Source of the DNA: Reticulitermes speratus | Lineage: Eukaryota; Arthropoda; Insecta; Blattodea; Rhinotermitidae | Assembly (NCBI GenBank): GCA_021186555.1 | Contig: JAJKFL010000014.1 | Span: 28,846,033 to 28,910,032 of the forward strand | DNA: 64,000 nt | Direction of reading: 5' to 3' | Shown: in pieces, positions 46,530 through 57,260 of the stretch | Layout of the letters: each line of letters starts with the position of its first letter | How positions within the stretch are numbered: position 1 is the stretch's first letter | Translations under genes and position numbers: made by a program | Notes under the pieces: model-generated | Database searches by the model: none | What the model was told of the DNA's origin: nothing | What the model saw: only the letters and a program-made list of their open reading frames with translations

Positions 46530-47015
46530 AAAAAAATGCCTAAGTACAACAAAAAGTTGTTTCATGTGGGTGTGAAACTTGGTCTGTCACATTAAAGGAA
46601 AAACATGGGCTGAATGTATTCGAGAATAGGGTGCTGCTGGGGATATTTGGGCCTGGGAGGGAGGAAGTAAGAGGAGGCTTAAGAACATTTCGTATTGAGG
46701 AGCTTTCTAATTTGTACTTTTCACCAGATATTGTTTGTCTGATCACATCGAGGAGGATGAGATGTGCGGGTCATGTGGCAGAAGACAAATGCATACGGAG
46801 GTTTGATTGGGAAACCTGGAAGTAAGGAATCACTTGGGATGTATAGGCATAGACCGAAGGATAATATTAAAATGGATCTTACAGAAATAAGATAGAAAGA
46901 CCTGGTCTGGATTAATTGGATTCAAGATAGGGACAAGTGGCGGGTTGTGGTAAAGGCGGTGATGAACAGCCGGGTTCATTGCTGTCCGTGGGGAATTTCT
47001 TGACTATGTACAGGG
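46530..47015 (+). mobile_element. LINE family LA, longest fragment in the window
   Basis: The plus strand reads GLNVFENRVLLGIFGPGREE, then LRTFRIEELSNLYFSPDI, ITSRRMRCAGHVAEDK, a WETWK stop, and later a decayed LGMYRHRPKDNIKMDL and DWINWIQDRDKWRVV-. It is the thumb and C-terminal region of the reverse transcriptase with all motifs of the family in order. At least four in-frame stops and several frameshifts are present. It retains no finger or palm motifs, so it is 5' truncated. Confidence 0.82.
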
Positions 47016-47254
47016 CTGGTATTATTTTAAGAAGTACTGTGCTCCATGAAGTGAGCGAGTGAATTAGTTGGTTAATTTTAGTTAGTTAGTTGTTTGGTTA
47101 GTTCTGTCAGTTTCTACTATATATGTAGTGTAGATTAATCTTCGTCAGAAAATCTTTATCTTCTAAGAAATGCGAACATTTCACTTTCTAAAAATATTTT
47201 TGGTATAGTATGAGCCCCTGACAGTTCAGTCAGTGTAATGTTTAGGTTATGATC

Positions 47255-47525
47255 TGGGGGTCCAAGGAATCATAGCTCAATTTCCGCGTGGAGCAAGAAG
47301 TTTTTCTCTCCTTCAAAACGTCCAGACGACCTCTGACGCCTGTCCCCCCCCCCCCCCCCCCGTATTCAATGATCAACGGGGTTCTTTACGCAGGGATGAA
47401 GCAGCCGGGGCGTAAAGCTGAAGAGTCACCCCATCTAATGCTGAAGTTAGTAAAGGGTTGTGCTATTCGGCCACTCCTCCATGTGTCTTCACAGCGTGCC
47501 TATGGACACGGTAAATGTTTACGGA
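47255..47525 (+). mobile_element. SINE-B copy with an 18-base C run
   Basis: GGGGTCCAAGGAATCATAGC and AACGTCCAGACGACCTCTG are followed by a C homopolymer at 47344-47361. The usual CGTATTCAATGATCAACGGG, GAAGCAGCCGGGGCGTAAAG and CCCCATCTAATGCTGAAG then follow, with the tail near ATGTGTCTTCACAGCGTGCC. The C run replaces part of the block that normally reads CAGCCTCC. Confidence 0.75.
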
Positions 47526-47696
47526 AATTCACAAAAATAATTTCTGACTTATTGTCAGACACTGTGAATATCACTGGCGCATAGAGCTGTTTCTACTCGC
47601 AACGTGAGGGAAGGGCTTCCATTTATTTTGTATCTTAAAAACATTAAAAATAAGCGAGTTTTGTGGAATTGAAATTTGTAATTGTGAAGATACACT

Positions 47697-47847
47697 CTTT
47701 TGGAAAATGACGTTATATAGACTGCTAGAAGGTAGCCTATGTTTCGGAGGATACCTCAGCATGCCTTCTTAAGGTAGAATGTGGAGGCAGCAACTTCCTA
47801 CAAGTCAGTAAATTTCTGTCAGATTATAGAGTGTCACATTCCAGAAG
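47697..47847. mobile_element. Foldback-family copy
   Basis: Left arm CTTTTGGAAAATGACGTTAT, inner CTATGTTTCGGAGGATACCT and TTCTTAAGGTAGAATGTGGA, right arm TATAGAGTGTCACATTCCAG followed by AAG. Arms are diverged but correspond in order. Confidence 0.6.
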
Positions 47848-47901
47848 ACTGTAATGTCTAATTTAATTAACACTTTGAGAATTACATATGGAGCCGCAAA
47901 T

Positions 47902-48146
47902 TTTTTTAGTCGGAAATCTTCTACCTACTCATGGTAGGTGTAGAGGGTTATTGTTGCATTTGATAACACTCAGTGACACACGCGCACACACACATATTCG
48001 ATAGGACTCTCCTGGGCAAGTGATCGGCTCGTCGCAGAGACCTCTACGTGACAACACACAACAATCACAAGAGACAGACATCCATGCCCCTATAGAATTC
48101 AAACCCCGCATACCTACGCTTAGACCGCGCGGTCATCTGGATCAGC
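47902..48146 (-). mobile_element. SINE-A copy with 13-bp target duplication
   Basis: Flanked by TGGAGCCGCAAAT (47889-47901) and TGGAGCCGTAAAT (48147-48159), one difference. The minus strand starts CTGATCCAGATGACCGCGCG and has a damaged B box (GGGGTTTGAATTCTATAGGG). The middle reads CATGGATGTCTGTCTCTTGT, CACGTAGAGGTCTCTGCGAC and CCAGGAGAGTCCTATCGAA, and the tail is diverged. An anticodon-arm segment of the head is deleted. Confidence 0.85.
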
Positions 48147-48159
48147 TGGAGCCGTAAAT

Positions 48160-49748
48160 ATGGTTATAAATTATTAATTAAGAACAGTCATACGAAGGTA
48201 CAAGCTTATACGTGTGGAATTGCGTATAAAAAATTGGAACACGACTTTCTGAAAACATTCTCTCTGTGTACTAATTTACAAATACTGCTGGGTCTGTGCT
48301 TCTGAATGGAGCTTTCCTTCATCTTTCGATCCAGCAGATTCGTATGGCTCTAAAATGGAATTCATTTCCACAGGCTGCTCATAATCCAGGCAATTTCACC
48401 TGGTTTCTAAAATGGATAAAAAAAGGGAGCAGCAAATTGGACCCATTTTAACAAGTAAGATGAATGCGTATAATACTAACCTTCATCTCTTCCAACTTGC
48501 TGTGCCAGAAGAAAGTAATTTTATGCCACGTTTGTTACTAACATGGCATTGCATCTTCGCGTTACACAGATGTAAGCTTAGGGTCCGTGTATTAGGAGAC
48601 TGCACATGAATGAAGATGGGGTACTTTGCACGCCCCTTTTTCCTTACCCTTACGACATAGTTTGTCTTAGTCCTAAGACATTATGGAGAACAATGGCTTC
48701 AATTCTTGTTCCAAGAAGGGATTGAGCGTAAGATGAATTGTAAACGTCACATTGAGGGAAGTAATATAGACATGAATTCAAATAAAACTTTTGACTCTGG
48801 AAGTTTTCTTGCAGAGGGACTTTGTTAGCTGCATTCTAGATAGCCTAAGTCGCGAGAACAGAAATCTTAAAGTGTACATTGCACATATTTACGTACATTT
48901 ATGATGACATAAATTCCTTTATCCTTTATTAAGAATCGCATATGAGTTGCTTACACTTTCTGCGCCGTCGTTTAACTATAACGATGATTTGATACGTAAT
49001 AACACAAATGTTACTCACGAAAAGCAATGCTATTAGAGATAGAATTCTCCGCGACAGTTCATTTCAGTGCTGTTGAAACATTTCTTTATTTGTTTAATGT
49101 ATCAACTTGCCATTGGTATTAGCTCCACGACAAAACTACAATATATCTAGAGATGTATTTGACCGGCATCTCAGGAGATCTCTCATTTTAGCTTTGGTCC
49201 CGCTTCAACTGAAGTAGCAGAAGTATCAAATGACAGTTGGAAGTGTACCTGGTGCGATGTAAATGCACTGTCTTCGAAGTTCACTGCGAAATATTCGATA
49301 ACGAATAACACAAGAAGAACGCGGTTGGGTTTAGTGAGACAGGAAGTAGAGATGTAAGAGGCAGGAGAGGTAACATAATGCTTGAGGATTCAGGGCTTTT
49401 GGAACGTAATGCCGTGCCTTTGCGTGAGAGATTACCGACATTGCGAACTTTTTTAGTGCCTTTACCTTCAAGTTTGAAGCAGTCCAAGAAGCATTTTTAA
49501 CACTCGAAGGTAAACGCAAACAGCATCCTTCGAAACGTCCATCCAAGAAGGCCTGAACTCTAAGCAGCACTGCTGTGGAAACCTCAAATCTCGAAATATG
49601 AAGCCTATTTCACTTTCATGTCGTCACTTTGTGCAGTAACGTACACTCCCTTCCTCAAACGAGGCTGTGGATACCGAGTAGTGTAGATACAACCATCCAT
49701 CAGTTATAGAAGGAAAGGCACTACCAAGACAGAGTAGAAATTAACCAA
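48160..49748. other. Unassigned DNA with one possible foldback arm
   Basis: GGGCTTTTGGAACGTAATGC followed by CGTGCC at 49395-49420 resembles the foldback left arm. The words AAACGTCCATCCAAGAAGGC at about 49536 may belong to its right half. No gene supported. Confidence 0.35.
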
Positions 49749-49827
49749 CTTCCAGGATGTGACATGGTGTATTCTGGTAAATATGAACCGACGTTTCAAA
49801 GTAGCCTCCATCATCAAGATAGATAGA

Positions 49828-50224
49828 TATACAGGGTTATTCAAAATGATTGTCGGGGTTTTAACAACTTGTCATACAAAATACACTTGAGATAGGAGTA
49901 TATGTATTTTTTTATTTAATAGAACAACACTCCAAGTTTTTGTGACATACCTTACAGGTGCTCTATATGTGTACCCTTTGTGATTCTACAAACATCAACA
50001 CGATAATCGAGTTCGTTCCCAACTTTTTCTAGCATGTCAGCGGTGATGGTTTCAATGGCGGTTCTGATTCGTACCTTCAGTTCCGGAATACTTGCGGGAA
50101 GAGGAGGAACATAAACCTGATCCTTGACGTAACCCCATACAAAGAAATCACATGGGCTTGCATCTGGAGAACGTGGTGGCCAAGTTGTTAAAACCCCGAC
50201 AATCATTTTGAATAACCCTGTATA
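49828..50224 (-). mobile_element. M2: internally deleted mariner-like element with perfect 44-bp inverted ends
   Basis: Left 49828-49871 and right 50181-50224 are exact reverse complements beginning TATACAGGGTTATTCAAAAT and continuing GATTGTCGGGGTTTTAACAA. TA at each boundary fits Tc1/mariner target duplication. The right end runs directly into transposase coding sequence, so a deletion has joined the other end to the last third of the gene. Perfect ends suggest recent origin or recent mobilisation by an autonomous relative. Confidence 0.9.
49952..50206 (-). pseudogene. Mariner-like transposase C-terminal third
   Basis: The frame of 84 codons reads TTWPPRSPDASPCDFFVWGY and goes on to VKDQVYVPPLPASIPELKVR, ITADMLEKVGNELDYRVDVC and GTHIEHL at the end. 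SPD at residues 13-15 with CDFF at 19-22 matches the block around the third catalytic Asp of mariner-type transposases; Asp15 is the likely catalytic residue. The first two catalytic acids and the DNA-binding domain are absent. The ATG lies within the inverted repeat and is not a natural start. The C-terminus is clearly homologous to that of M1 (DYRVDVCRVTQGAHMEGL). Confidence 0.85.
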
Positions 50225-50401
50225 ACTGCTGCCCAGAAAATACTCCTCTCTAACCTCCCCATTTCCTCTGTTTAGCCTACCTCTATGTCGCCATCATCTG
50301 TCCGCGTGAGGCTTAGTCATACACCCTGATAATGGACTCAGCAGATGTCTGTGAAATGTCAACACGTATCTACCAGTCTCCACGGTGTCACATCCCAGAA
50401 G

Positions 50402-50964
50402 ACAGTTACCTAATAGTCACTGCCGTGAGAACCTTAGATACCGGAACAGAACAACGGTGACGTGGTTGGAATCTGAAATATGTGGGAGGCATTTGTGTCG
50501 AACCTCGACAGGTTTGCTGGTGTATTTTGACAGATGCATTTCGCGGTTTTTCAGTATCCCGAGGCTGGTGTCGGAATATGCATTGGTTATGATGTCAGGC
50601 AAGAGTCATCCCTCGCCAGTTCAGCAGGATGTCCAGTTGTCTCTCAAACAAAAGTGACATAACCCTATGCATATTTTTCCTATGGAACACACATATACAA
50701 ACTCTTCTGATATAGGCTAGTAGAAAATGTTAATGGATATGAGAGTATTATTACAATTCTTCAGACAAGTCCTTTATAATTTGAACGAAATACAGCTAAA
50801 CAATCCACTTTTTGTAACCACATAGCTCGTGTCTGTCTCTGTGTGTATGTGCATATATAATATGAGCCGGTTTATGGAATTTTGGTCTTCCTCACGCCGT
50901 TCCCATGGAAACAATAGTTTCTACGAGATTACACAGGTGGCAGCTCTATGTACCACCTGAAGGA
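50402..50964. other. Unassigned DNA
   Basis: Overlapping frames at 50385-50657 on both strands without known domains. Confidence 0.35.
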
Positions 50965-51145
50965 TAAAGGTAAAAAGGAAGATAAATTTTTCCCTGTCCA
51001 TGCCATGAAGGCGTATTAGGTTGTAGAGGTATAGCTCCACTCATTCTTAACCTCGGTAATAGATGGAAGTGAGTGGTTAACTTCATGCCCCGGTTGCTTT
51101 ACCTTCGGGAAAAGAACTCCGGCACGCGTTGAATACGATCTGAAG
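50965..51145 (-). mobile_element. SINE-B copy, head missing
   Basis: The minus strand has CAACGCGTGCCGGAGTTCTT, GTAAAGCAACCGGGGCATGA, CACTTCCATCTATTACCGAG and GAGCTATACCTCTACAACCT, ending CCTTCATGGCATGGACAGGG. 5' truncated like the copies at 22286 and 45680. Confidence 0.8.
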
Positions 51146-52674
51146 CACAAATATGTAATTTAATTCACTGATTTAATATGTTACAGATCAGAGGTAGGAA
51201 GGAAAGGGGAACAGGTGGAAGAGGAATGGTAAGAAGGAAGAATATCCGTAGGAATAAATAAATATGTGAAAACAATTCTTTAGCGTTGAATTTCAACGGA
51301 CAGCTGTCACCAGTTAATGCAGTAACAGAATCTCCTCTACGTACGATATTTTCGAGTCACCTGGTGCACATTCCCGTTTACTGTGAACGCATTCATACAC
51401 GTTTCATTAGAATCATTTTATCCAGTCACGTGACTCATCGTAATTGTATTTAGCCTCCGAATTAATACATGGCTCTGTGAAGCTTTGACGCCTTGGTTGT
51501 TAAGTTTTATGTGAAAAATGTATTACCATTGCATTCGATTGCATAGTCCACTTCAACAGGTCAGAGGCCGACGATGTTGTTTTGTTTTCCATTTTTATTA
51601 AGGCATATGTGTTCCTGTTTTGAACATAAATGAGTTTTGCAAATATATAGGCGTTGTTATCGGAACGAATTACTATATTCTGGCGAGAGTTTGGAATATT
51701 TCTGGCTGCTAGTACTATGATCACTCATTCCATGACACTTTATTGCAATGTTTGATACGTGTACGTATGCATAAATTCGAGGCCTTTCCTGATTCATTCA
51801 CGTATTAATTAAACAGCCTGGCATGTACGCCTGTAACTACTAACAATTAATGTAAGTTATGTATACAAAATTGTACACGAAAATATGTAAACAATTTTCA
51901 CAAAACATTATTCAAGCGTTACAAATTACAAATATTCCGATTATAGGAGATTCTTAGGTTATATCTGTAAAACGTAATGGGATGTGAATCTGTATCAGAA
52001 GAAATTATCTACAGAGAGGAGAAACTAAATTGTGTGTACAGTTATTAACTACTACCAAAATTCTTTCTTGGTCGTCTAGTAGCAAGATCAGGAAAACAGA
52101 CGGTAGCGAAATAAAGCGACGAAAGAACTGCATAAATGAGATAATTATTACTAACTTTTTATTTACTTAGTTGCTTACTTGTATGTTGACTTACTGACAA
52201 GATAAATTATACATATTAGACCCTACAACTAACTTCTTTATTCTTATTTTCCTTTTTTTGTGCCCATTAAATTTCTGCCTAATATAAGGTATAATTATTA
52301 AAATGGACCAATGTTTAAACTTAATAAAAAATCGCAAAAATTTCGCGACTGTTATATACTGTAATCCTAACATTTGCAATCTATTGCAATGGGTTGTGCT
52401 CGTTTTTACACAGACAGAAAGATCGTCGTGTTTTCTGCGAAGACGCTCAGCACTTTTCAAGTAGAGATTCAAATCTTCTGGAATATTGATTGAACCATGT
52501 CAACGGGGAACAGTTACTGACGTTTCGAAAAATCGCAGTGCATTCACCTCCAGAGTCAAGAAGTCTTCTTGGACTGCTTGAAGATGTTTGACCTTATCGA
52601 CTGGTGAATATTACCGACGTTTCGAATGATCATAATACCTGCATCTTTATGGTCAAGCCGTCCAAGAATATAGC
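51146..52674. other. Unassigned AT-rich DNA
   Basis: At 52490-52640 two phrases repeat loosely (TTACTGACGTTTCGAAAAAT and TTACCGACGTTTCGAATGAT, each followed by a C-rich CATCTT or CACCTCC word), like inner halves of the foldback family. No gene supported. Confidence 0.4.
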
Positions 52675-52755
52675 TTGTCCCTGAAGATGAAAAGCACTAC
52701 GGTACGTCGAAACGTCGGTATCTGTCATTCGACACAGCGTAACATCCCAGACGAC
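52675..52755. mobile_element. Foldback-family right half
   Basis: CCCTGAAGATGAAAAGCACT, GTACGTCGAAACGTCGGTAT and GACACAGCGTAACATCCCAG form the right half; GAGTCTTCAACAACACTACT follows, as after the copy at 23854. The left half is probably the loosely repeated sequence just upstream. Confidence 0.6.
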
Positions 52756-53746
52756 TTGAGTCTTCAACAACACTACTATGAGACAATCAAATTTATCAGT
52801 TTTGAAGTGACCCGGAAGAAAGAACATTTGGGAACCAGTGGCCTAATGCATTATGATATTAAAGCCTTATGACATTGTTCCGTGGAGGCCTCACAGCTGT
52901 GAACTGCGCGTGTGGGAGATATCTCACTATACGTAAGCATGAATTGAATGGCATCCCCAGCGTAGCAAATCAAATACCACAGCCACACTATACCGTGATA
53001 TTATACCTATTAGATCCTAGCCACTGAGTATTTACAATCGAGAATTATGAATATGTGCATTTATGTACGCGCATTGTGTGGTGTTAAAAAGGTGTAGGCG
53101 TGTCGCATGTAACTATAGTTTAATGGGATTGCATTATTTTTATAAGTACCATAACGTGGAAGCAAAATTGTAACTGGCTGGTGTACGGCTTAACTTAATG
53201 CAATTTGCTGATTCTGGTGCAGCTTAAATTCCTGCATATTGACGGGTGTTACAAAATGAGTATAACGAACGGAAAAGGATACGTTTTAGTCTCAAAATTT
53301 GAAGATAAAGAACAATTGCGAAGACCTAGACATAGATGCTAGATAATAATAATAATATTATATGGTAATGTGGAATGTCTATGTGTGATTCAGGATATAC
53401 GAATATACGAATGATATACTCGTACATGAGTGGCCGGTTCTTTTGAAGAGAGTAACGTTGTGCTTCTGACGTGTATTCGGAAGGTTCGCTGTGCGAATAT
53501 CAGCCGAAATGTTAAGTGACCTGACTGAAGGTTAAATTTACTCTAGGAAAACGCACGATAATATCTTACATTGGACTACGACCGCCCTCTTTCAAAGGCT
53601 TTCCAATATGTTATTCGCTGTCATTCGCCATTCGACTCCATATAGTCTGTTCCTCAAGACTTGGTCAAGTCAACTTACAAAATGAACGTTTTATTCGGAA
53701 AACCTGAAGATAAAAGAATATATGGGAAATCTAGGCGTAGAAGGGA
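52756..53746. other. Unassigned AT-rich DNA
   Basis: Nothing recognised. Confidence 0.35.
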
Positions 53747-54225
53747 GTCATCATTATCATCATCATCAGCATCATCATCATAACTTAGTCTCTCTTACGA
53801 CAGGTCTATAGACTCTTCCAAATTTTGTATCTTTCAAAGCGAGTTCTCTGGATAGTGCGATCTAATGCTTCCTCTTTCAATTTATAGTATGTTCTCGTTT
53901 TCTTAGGGTTATTCAGTAGCTGCTTATGTCTGCTTCCTCCTCTTCCATTTCCTTTTATCTTTCCTTAAATAAAGTGTTTTAGAACGCAGTTCCTACGCAA
54001 GATATGTCCAATTCATTTGGCCTTCGTTCGCTTTATTTTATGTAGGATGTTCCCTTCCTCTTTGATTCTTTGTAATACTTCTTCATTTCTCACGCGATCG
54101 GTCCAAATGATTTTCTCCGTCCTTCTCCAGCACCACATTTAAAACCTTTACGCAATTCTGATCTTCTCTCCGAAGTGTCCAATTTTCAGCACCATACAAA
54201 GCTATGCTCCAAATATAGCACGGAA
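53747..54225 (-). mobile_element. LINE family LB, 3' end with (GAT)n tail, minus strand
   Basis: On the minus strand the fragment reads LYGAENWTLRRED, then VLEKDGENHLDR, the ILHKIK and GHILRRNC region with frameshifts, then EEALDRT and a decayed RPVVRETK. It finishes in (ATG)n at 53747-53782. The trinucleotide tail follows CCTGTCGTAAGAGAGACTAA, the same junction as in the copy at 11401. Stops and frame changes make it non-functional. Confidence 0.82.
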
Positions 54226-55009
54226 GGGAGTATGATAGAAAATTAATCTGTGAGAATATGAATGGGAATTTTTCATGACTTCATCTAACTCCCGTTGAAT
54301 ACCATTGGCAGGCTGTTGTGAAAATGTCAATGCATTTTTGGTTTTCATAAAATTTGGAGAATTTGACTTGCTTAGTGACTATCGTATTCGCAAAGGACAC
54401 TGTTTATTCTGCTCATTAGAATGAGTTAATATTGGGAAGCATTTATGTAAATATGTATATGAGGTTACGTCTTTCTCTTCAGACTGACAGAATGCTTCTA
54501 TGACTTCGGAACAACCCAGCTGTGCTACACTGTTTTATGCAAACATAAATTTTTCGATGGCAGCTGCAAACAGTTTCGTTGATGTTGTTAACCTTGGCAG
54601 AAAATGTTTTGCCTGAATGATTTGAAGCGATACAGTTACGTGTTTAATGGCATGATCTCCTATTCTGCCATGGTAACTCGTGCAGATTCCTGTACACAAT
54701 GTAGAGGATACTGAAAGCTGGGGTTCATTTCACGCCGAAATTTTGTCATCGAATTAAAGCACAAGTTTAGCGCTTCAGTTTCAAAGCTACTATTTATAAA
54801 TTAATAAATTTCATGAATGTCTTACAGGCCAATTATGACTTCCAGTTCCAAGCGCGATTGGACCTGTCCAAAATTTATTACTTTTCAACGTCCACAATAG
54901 GCCTATACGATTAGCTTCAAAGATAGCTTATCCGGTTGCGTTATAGTTCAACTTTTGAAAAAGGGTAAACTTACTTACGATACAAGATAATGAATGGCTT
55001 ATAAGTAAA
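54226..55009. other. Unassigned AT-rich DNA
   Basis: Nothing recognised. Confidence 0.35.
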
Positions 55010-55210
55010 GCAGATTCTTCTTCTTCCATGGCGTTACAGCCCGAGGTGGGCCAAAGCCTCCTTCTTTTTGGGATTTCATCCCGAAGGTTTTCCTAGTCGG
55101 TAAGTGTGCATTCTGTAGTGAGTGACCGGCTGACTGACCGCACAAGTTTTTTGCTCAATCCTGATGAGACTGCCAGAGCCATCTGGCAGGCAGTCAGGAG
55201 ACTTGGGTGA
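55010..55210 (-). mobile_element. SINE or LINE end sharing the SINE-A tail
   Basis: On the minus strand AGGAGGCTTTGGCCCACCTC and GGGCTGTAACGCCATGGAAG, then (GAA)n, parallel the end of SINE-A (GAGGAGGCCCTGGCCCACTA, GGGACTGTTGCGCCATGGAC). The 5' part (CCTGACTGCCTGCCAGATGG, AAACCTTCGGGATGAAATCC) is unlike SINE-A. It may be a different SINE, or the LINE whose machinery SINE-A borrows. Confidence 0.55.
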
Positions 55211-56168
55211 GAAATGGCCGAAGTAAAGCAGATTATAGTGAATGATTTTCTACATTGGCAGATTGTAAACCTAAAATTAAACGAATGGTCCAGAATAATT
55301 CCAGATGCTTCATAATATGCCTGCAGACGCTTCTTGAAACCAATAGTGTGCTTAACAAAGCAATAGTGGAAAAGTCCTTTTCGAGAAGCTAATTATTCCT
55401 GTTCGAGGAATCTCTCGCACTTTTTGAAAACTAAAGGTTTATCACCGTGTTCACAAGAGCCCGCCCAATAACAATTAAGAAAGTTTTAAAAATATGAGCA
55501 CTTGAGTTATTTTCCCTTCTCCATGTCTGCAAATGAAGATGTGTTTTATTCGACACCAACATATGTTTTGACAAATATTACATAGTACGTAGCTTTGTAG
55601 TAACTGTAATCACTGTAATTTAATGTGTAGTTTTTTTTAGATTGGTTTATTATGTTGTAAGTAACCTGTGCATTGTTGTCAACTTTGTAAATCTTAATTA
55701 CCCAGTCGTAATAAAGCCCGCTGAATACTCTCTATCGCCTGATGCAGCGGTAATTTTTCTATCATGCGTGGTGTTAATATGGTAGGCTTGTGCTCTTTTC
55801 AGGGTCTGTGTCTCATTCACACACTCACCGAATTACTCAGGCACAAAAATTTCTAACACTATCTATCTCTCCACTTCCTAGTGCATTAACGGATTAACGA
55901 CTCTCACTTCTGTTCGAGGAGTGTACAGTCCAAGTCTCGGCCATAAAACAGTGTGTTATGATGTGTTTCATTGTTTTATTCACTGTATCTAAACAAATTC
56001 CTGGACTGTACATTAAAATTAGTCACTACTGCTTCCTTCCACATCCTTTCCAACTAATTAATCACTAATAATTCTAACATTAGGCACTATATGATTCTGA
56101 GCTACTGACTGCATTGTTAAATAAAGCGTTATATTAATAAATTAATATTCCTAACCATTCATATCGCC
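55211..56168. other. Unassigned AT-rich DNA
   Basis: An AATAAA at about 55710 and a TCTTTTCAGG word at about 55795 occur, but no coding exon can be tied to them. Confidence 0.35.
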
Positions 56169-56245
56169 GATCCCAGTGGCCGTGCGGTCTAAGGCGTGGG
56201 TCTTACTGGGATCGTGGGTTTGAATCCCACCGGGGGCATGGATGT
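56169..56245 (+). mobile_element. SINE-A, head (first part of a second split copy)
   Basis: GATCCCAGTGGCCGTGCGGT and TAAGGCGTGGGTCTTACTGG form the head, with the anticodon-arm region shortened. The B box GGGTTTGAATCCC ends at 56228, and the sequence reaches ACCGGGGGCATGGATGT before foreign DNA begins. Confidence 0.85.
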
Positions 56246-56365
56246 TTGTGTTGTGTTTGTTGTATAAGGACGGTAGCATGGAACGTAAAGTGACATGAAG
56301 GACGAAAGGATTTAAATAGTACAAAAATGGATCAAAGGGGAAAAACCCCGGACAGACAAAAAAAA
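56246..56365 (+). mobile_element. Short retroelement insert inside SINE-A
   Basis: About 120 bases ending in an A run, placed between two identical 23-base copies of AATCCCACCGGGGGCATGG plus ATGT (56223-56245 and 56366-56388). This layout fits target-primed insertion of a strongly 5'-truncated retroelement. Its 3' sequence (GGATCAAAGGGGAAAAACCC, CGGACAGAC) differs from that of L4. The first 15-20 bases may still be SINE-A sequence, which would lengthen the duplication. Confidence 0.7.
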
Positions 56366-56555
56366 AATCCCACCGGGGGCATGGATGTCTGTCTGTTGTG
56401 AGTGTTGTGTGTTGTCAGGTAGAGGTCTCTGCGACGAGCTGGTCCCTCGTCCAGAGGAGTCCTACCGACTGTGGTGTGTCTCAAATGTGTGATCATGAAA
56501 CCTCGACGAAACGAGGAGGCCCAGTCCCATATAGGGCTGTCGAGCCATAGAAAAA
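56366..56555 (+). mobile_element. SINE-A, 3' body (second part of the split copy)
   Basis: From AATCCCACCGGGGGCATGG the body runs through GTCAGGTAGAGGTCTCTGCG, TCCAGAGGAGTCCTACCGAC, TGGTGTGTCTCAAATGTGTG and CCTCGACGAAACGAGGAGGC, ending TGTCGAGCCATAGAAAAAAT. It has the family's complete 3' end, including the CATRGAAAAA tail. Confidence 0.85.
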
Positions 56556-57260
56556 ATAACATTCATATCTAATATACTTTCTTTATTGCTTGTAGCCGTA
56601 GATGTAGCAGCAGTTTGCCTGGATAGTATAAAACACGTTCTGGCATTAGTATACAAAGGCTTCTTTACGTTTGCTATGACTGTAACTTGTGATGACTAAT
56701 ACACTGGACCACGACACGTTTCTGATGTAGGCTTTCTCTAAATTTTTATATGCATTTTATAGTTCAGGAAATATGTTCATGAAACCGTCCTTATCTTCAA
56801 CATAATGCGCTATTTTTATTCAGCGGTACCTGAATTTGCGTTATTTTTATACAGCGGATAGCCTACGTGATTGGTACCAAATAGAAAAAGAAAAGAGAGG
56901 ATAGAGTAGCAAACGAATATAGACATCTGGTTTCGGCCGTTGGCCTTGACTGCTAGAGGATAATAGGATAATTCCAAAGCCTATTAGAGTTGATGGACCC
57001 CATTGGGTCTCATTTAATACATTTTCATGCTAGTTCATCCTCTCCTAACCCCACATCCCTTTCCATCCACCAATCCCGATATTCCCTTGTATCGTGTGCA
57101 CTATTCCTACCTTCCACACCATCAGTAATACTTAAACCCGTTGAAGCTAATTACCAACATAAATTGTGCTGTAAATTGGAGAGTGAGTCCAGTTCGCTCT
57201 ATCAGCGTGTTGCTACAGGTATGTCGTACAGATAGAGAACACAATAAACAAACAACAATA
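56556..57260. other. Unassigned AT-rich DNA
   Basis: A GGTTTCGGCCGTTGGCC word at 56930 recalls the core of the 40930 foldback, without arms. No gene. Confidence 0.35.

Larger units (their letters stand above)
49749..50401. mobile_element. Foldback element split by a mariner-like insertion
   Basis: The left half is CTTCCAGGATGTGACATGGT, GGTAAATATGAACCGACGTT and CCTCCATCATCAAG (49749-49820). The right half is TGTCAACACGTATCTACCAG and TCTCCACGGTGTCACATCCC followed by AGAAG (ending 50401). Removing the 397-base insert at 49828-50224 leaves a foldback of about 256 bases, in line with intact relatives. Confidence 0.8.

Noticed and set aside
55780-55810. Possible 3' splice site (TCTTTTCAGG)
   Set aside because: No coding frame with similarity on either side, so an exon cannot be supported.
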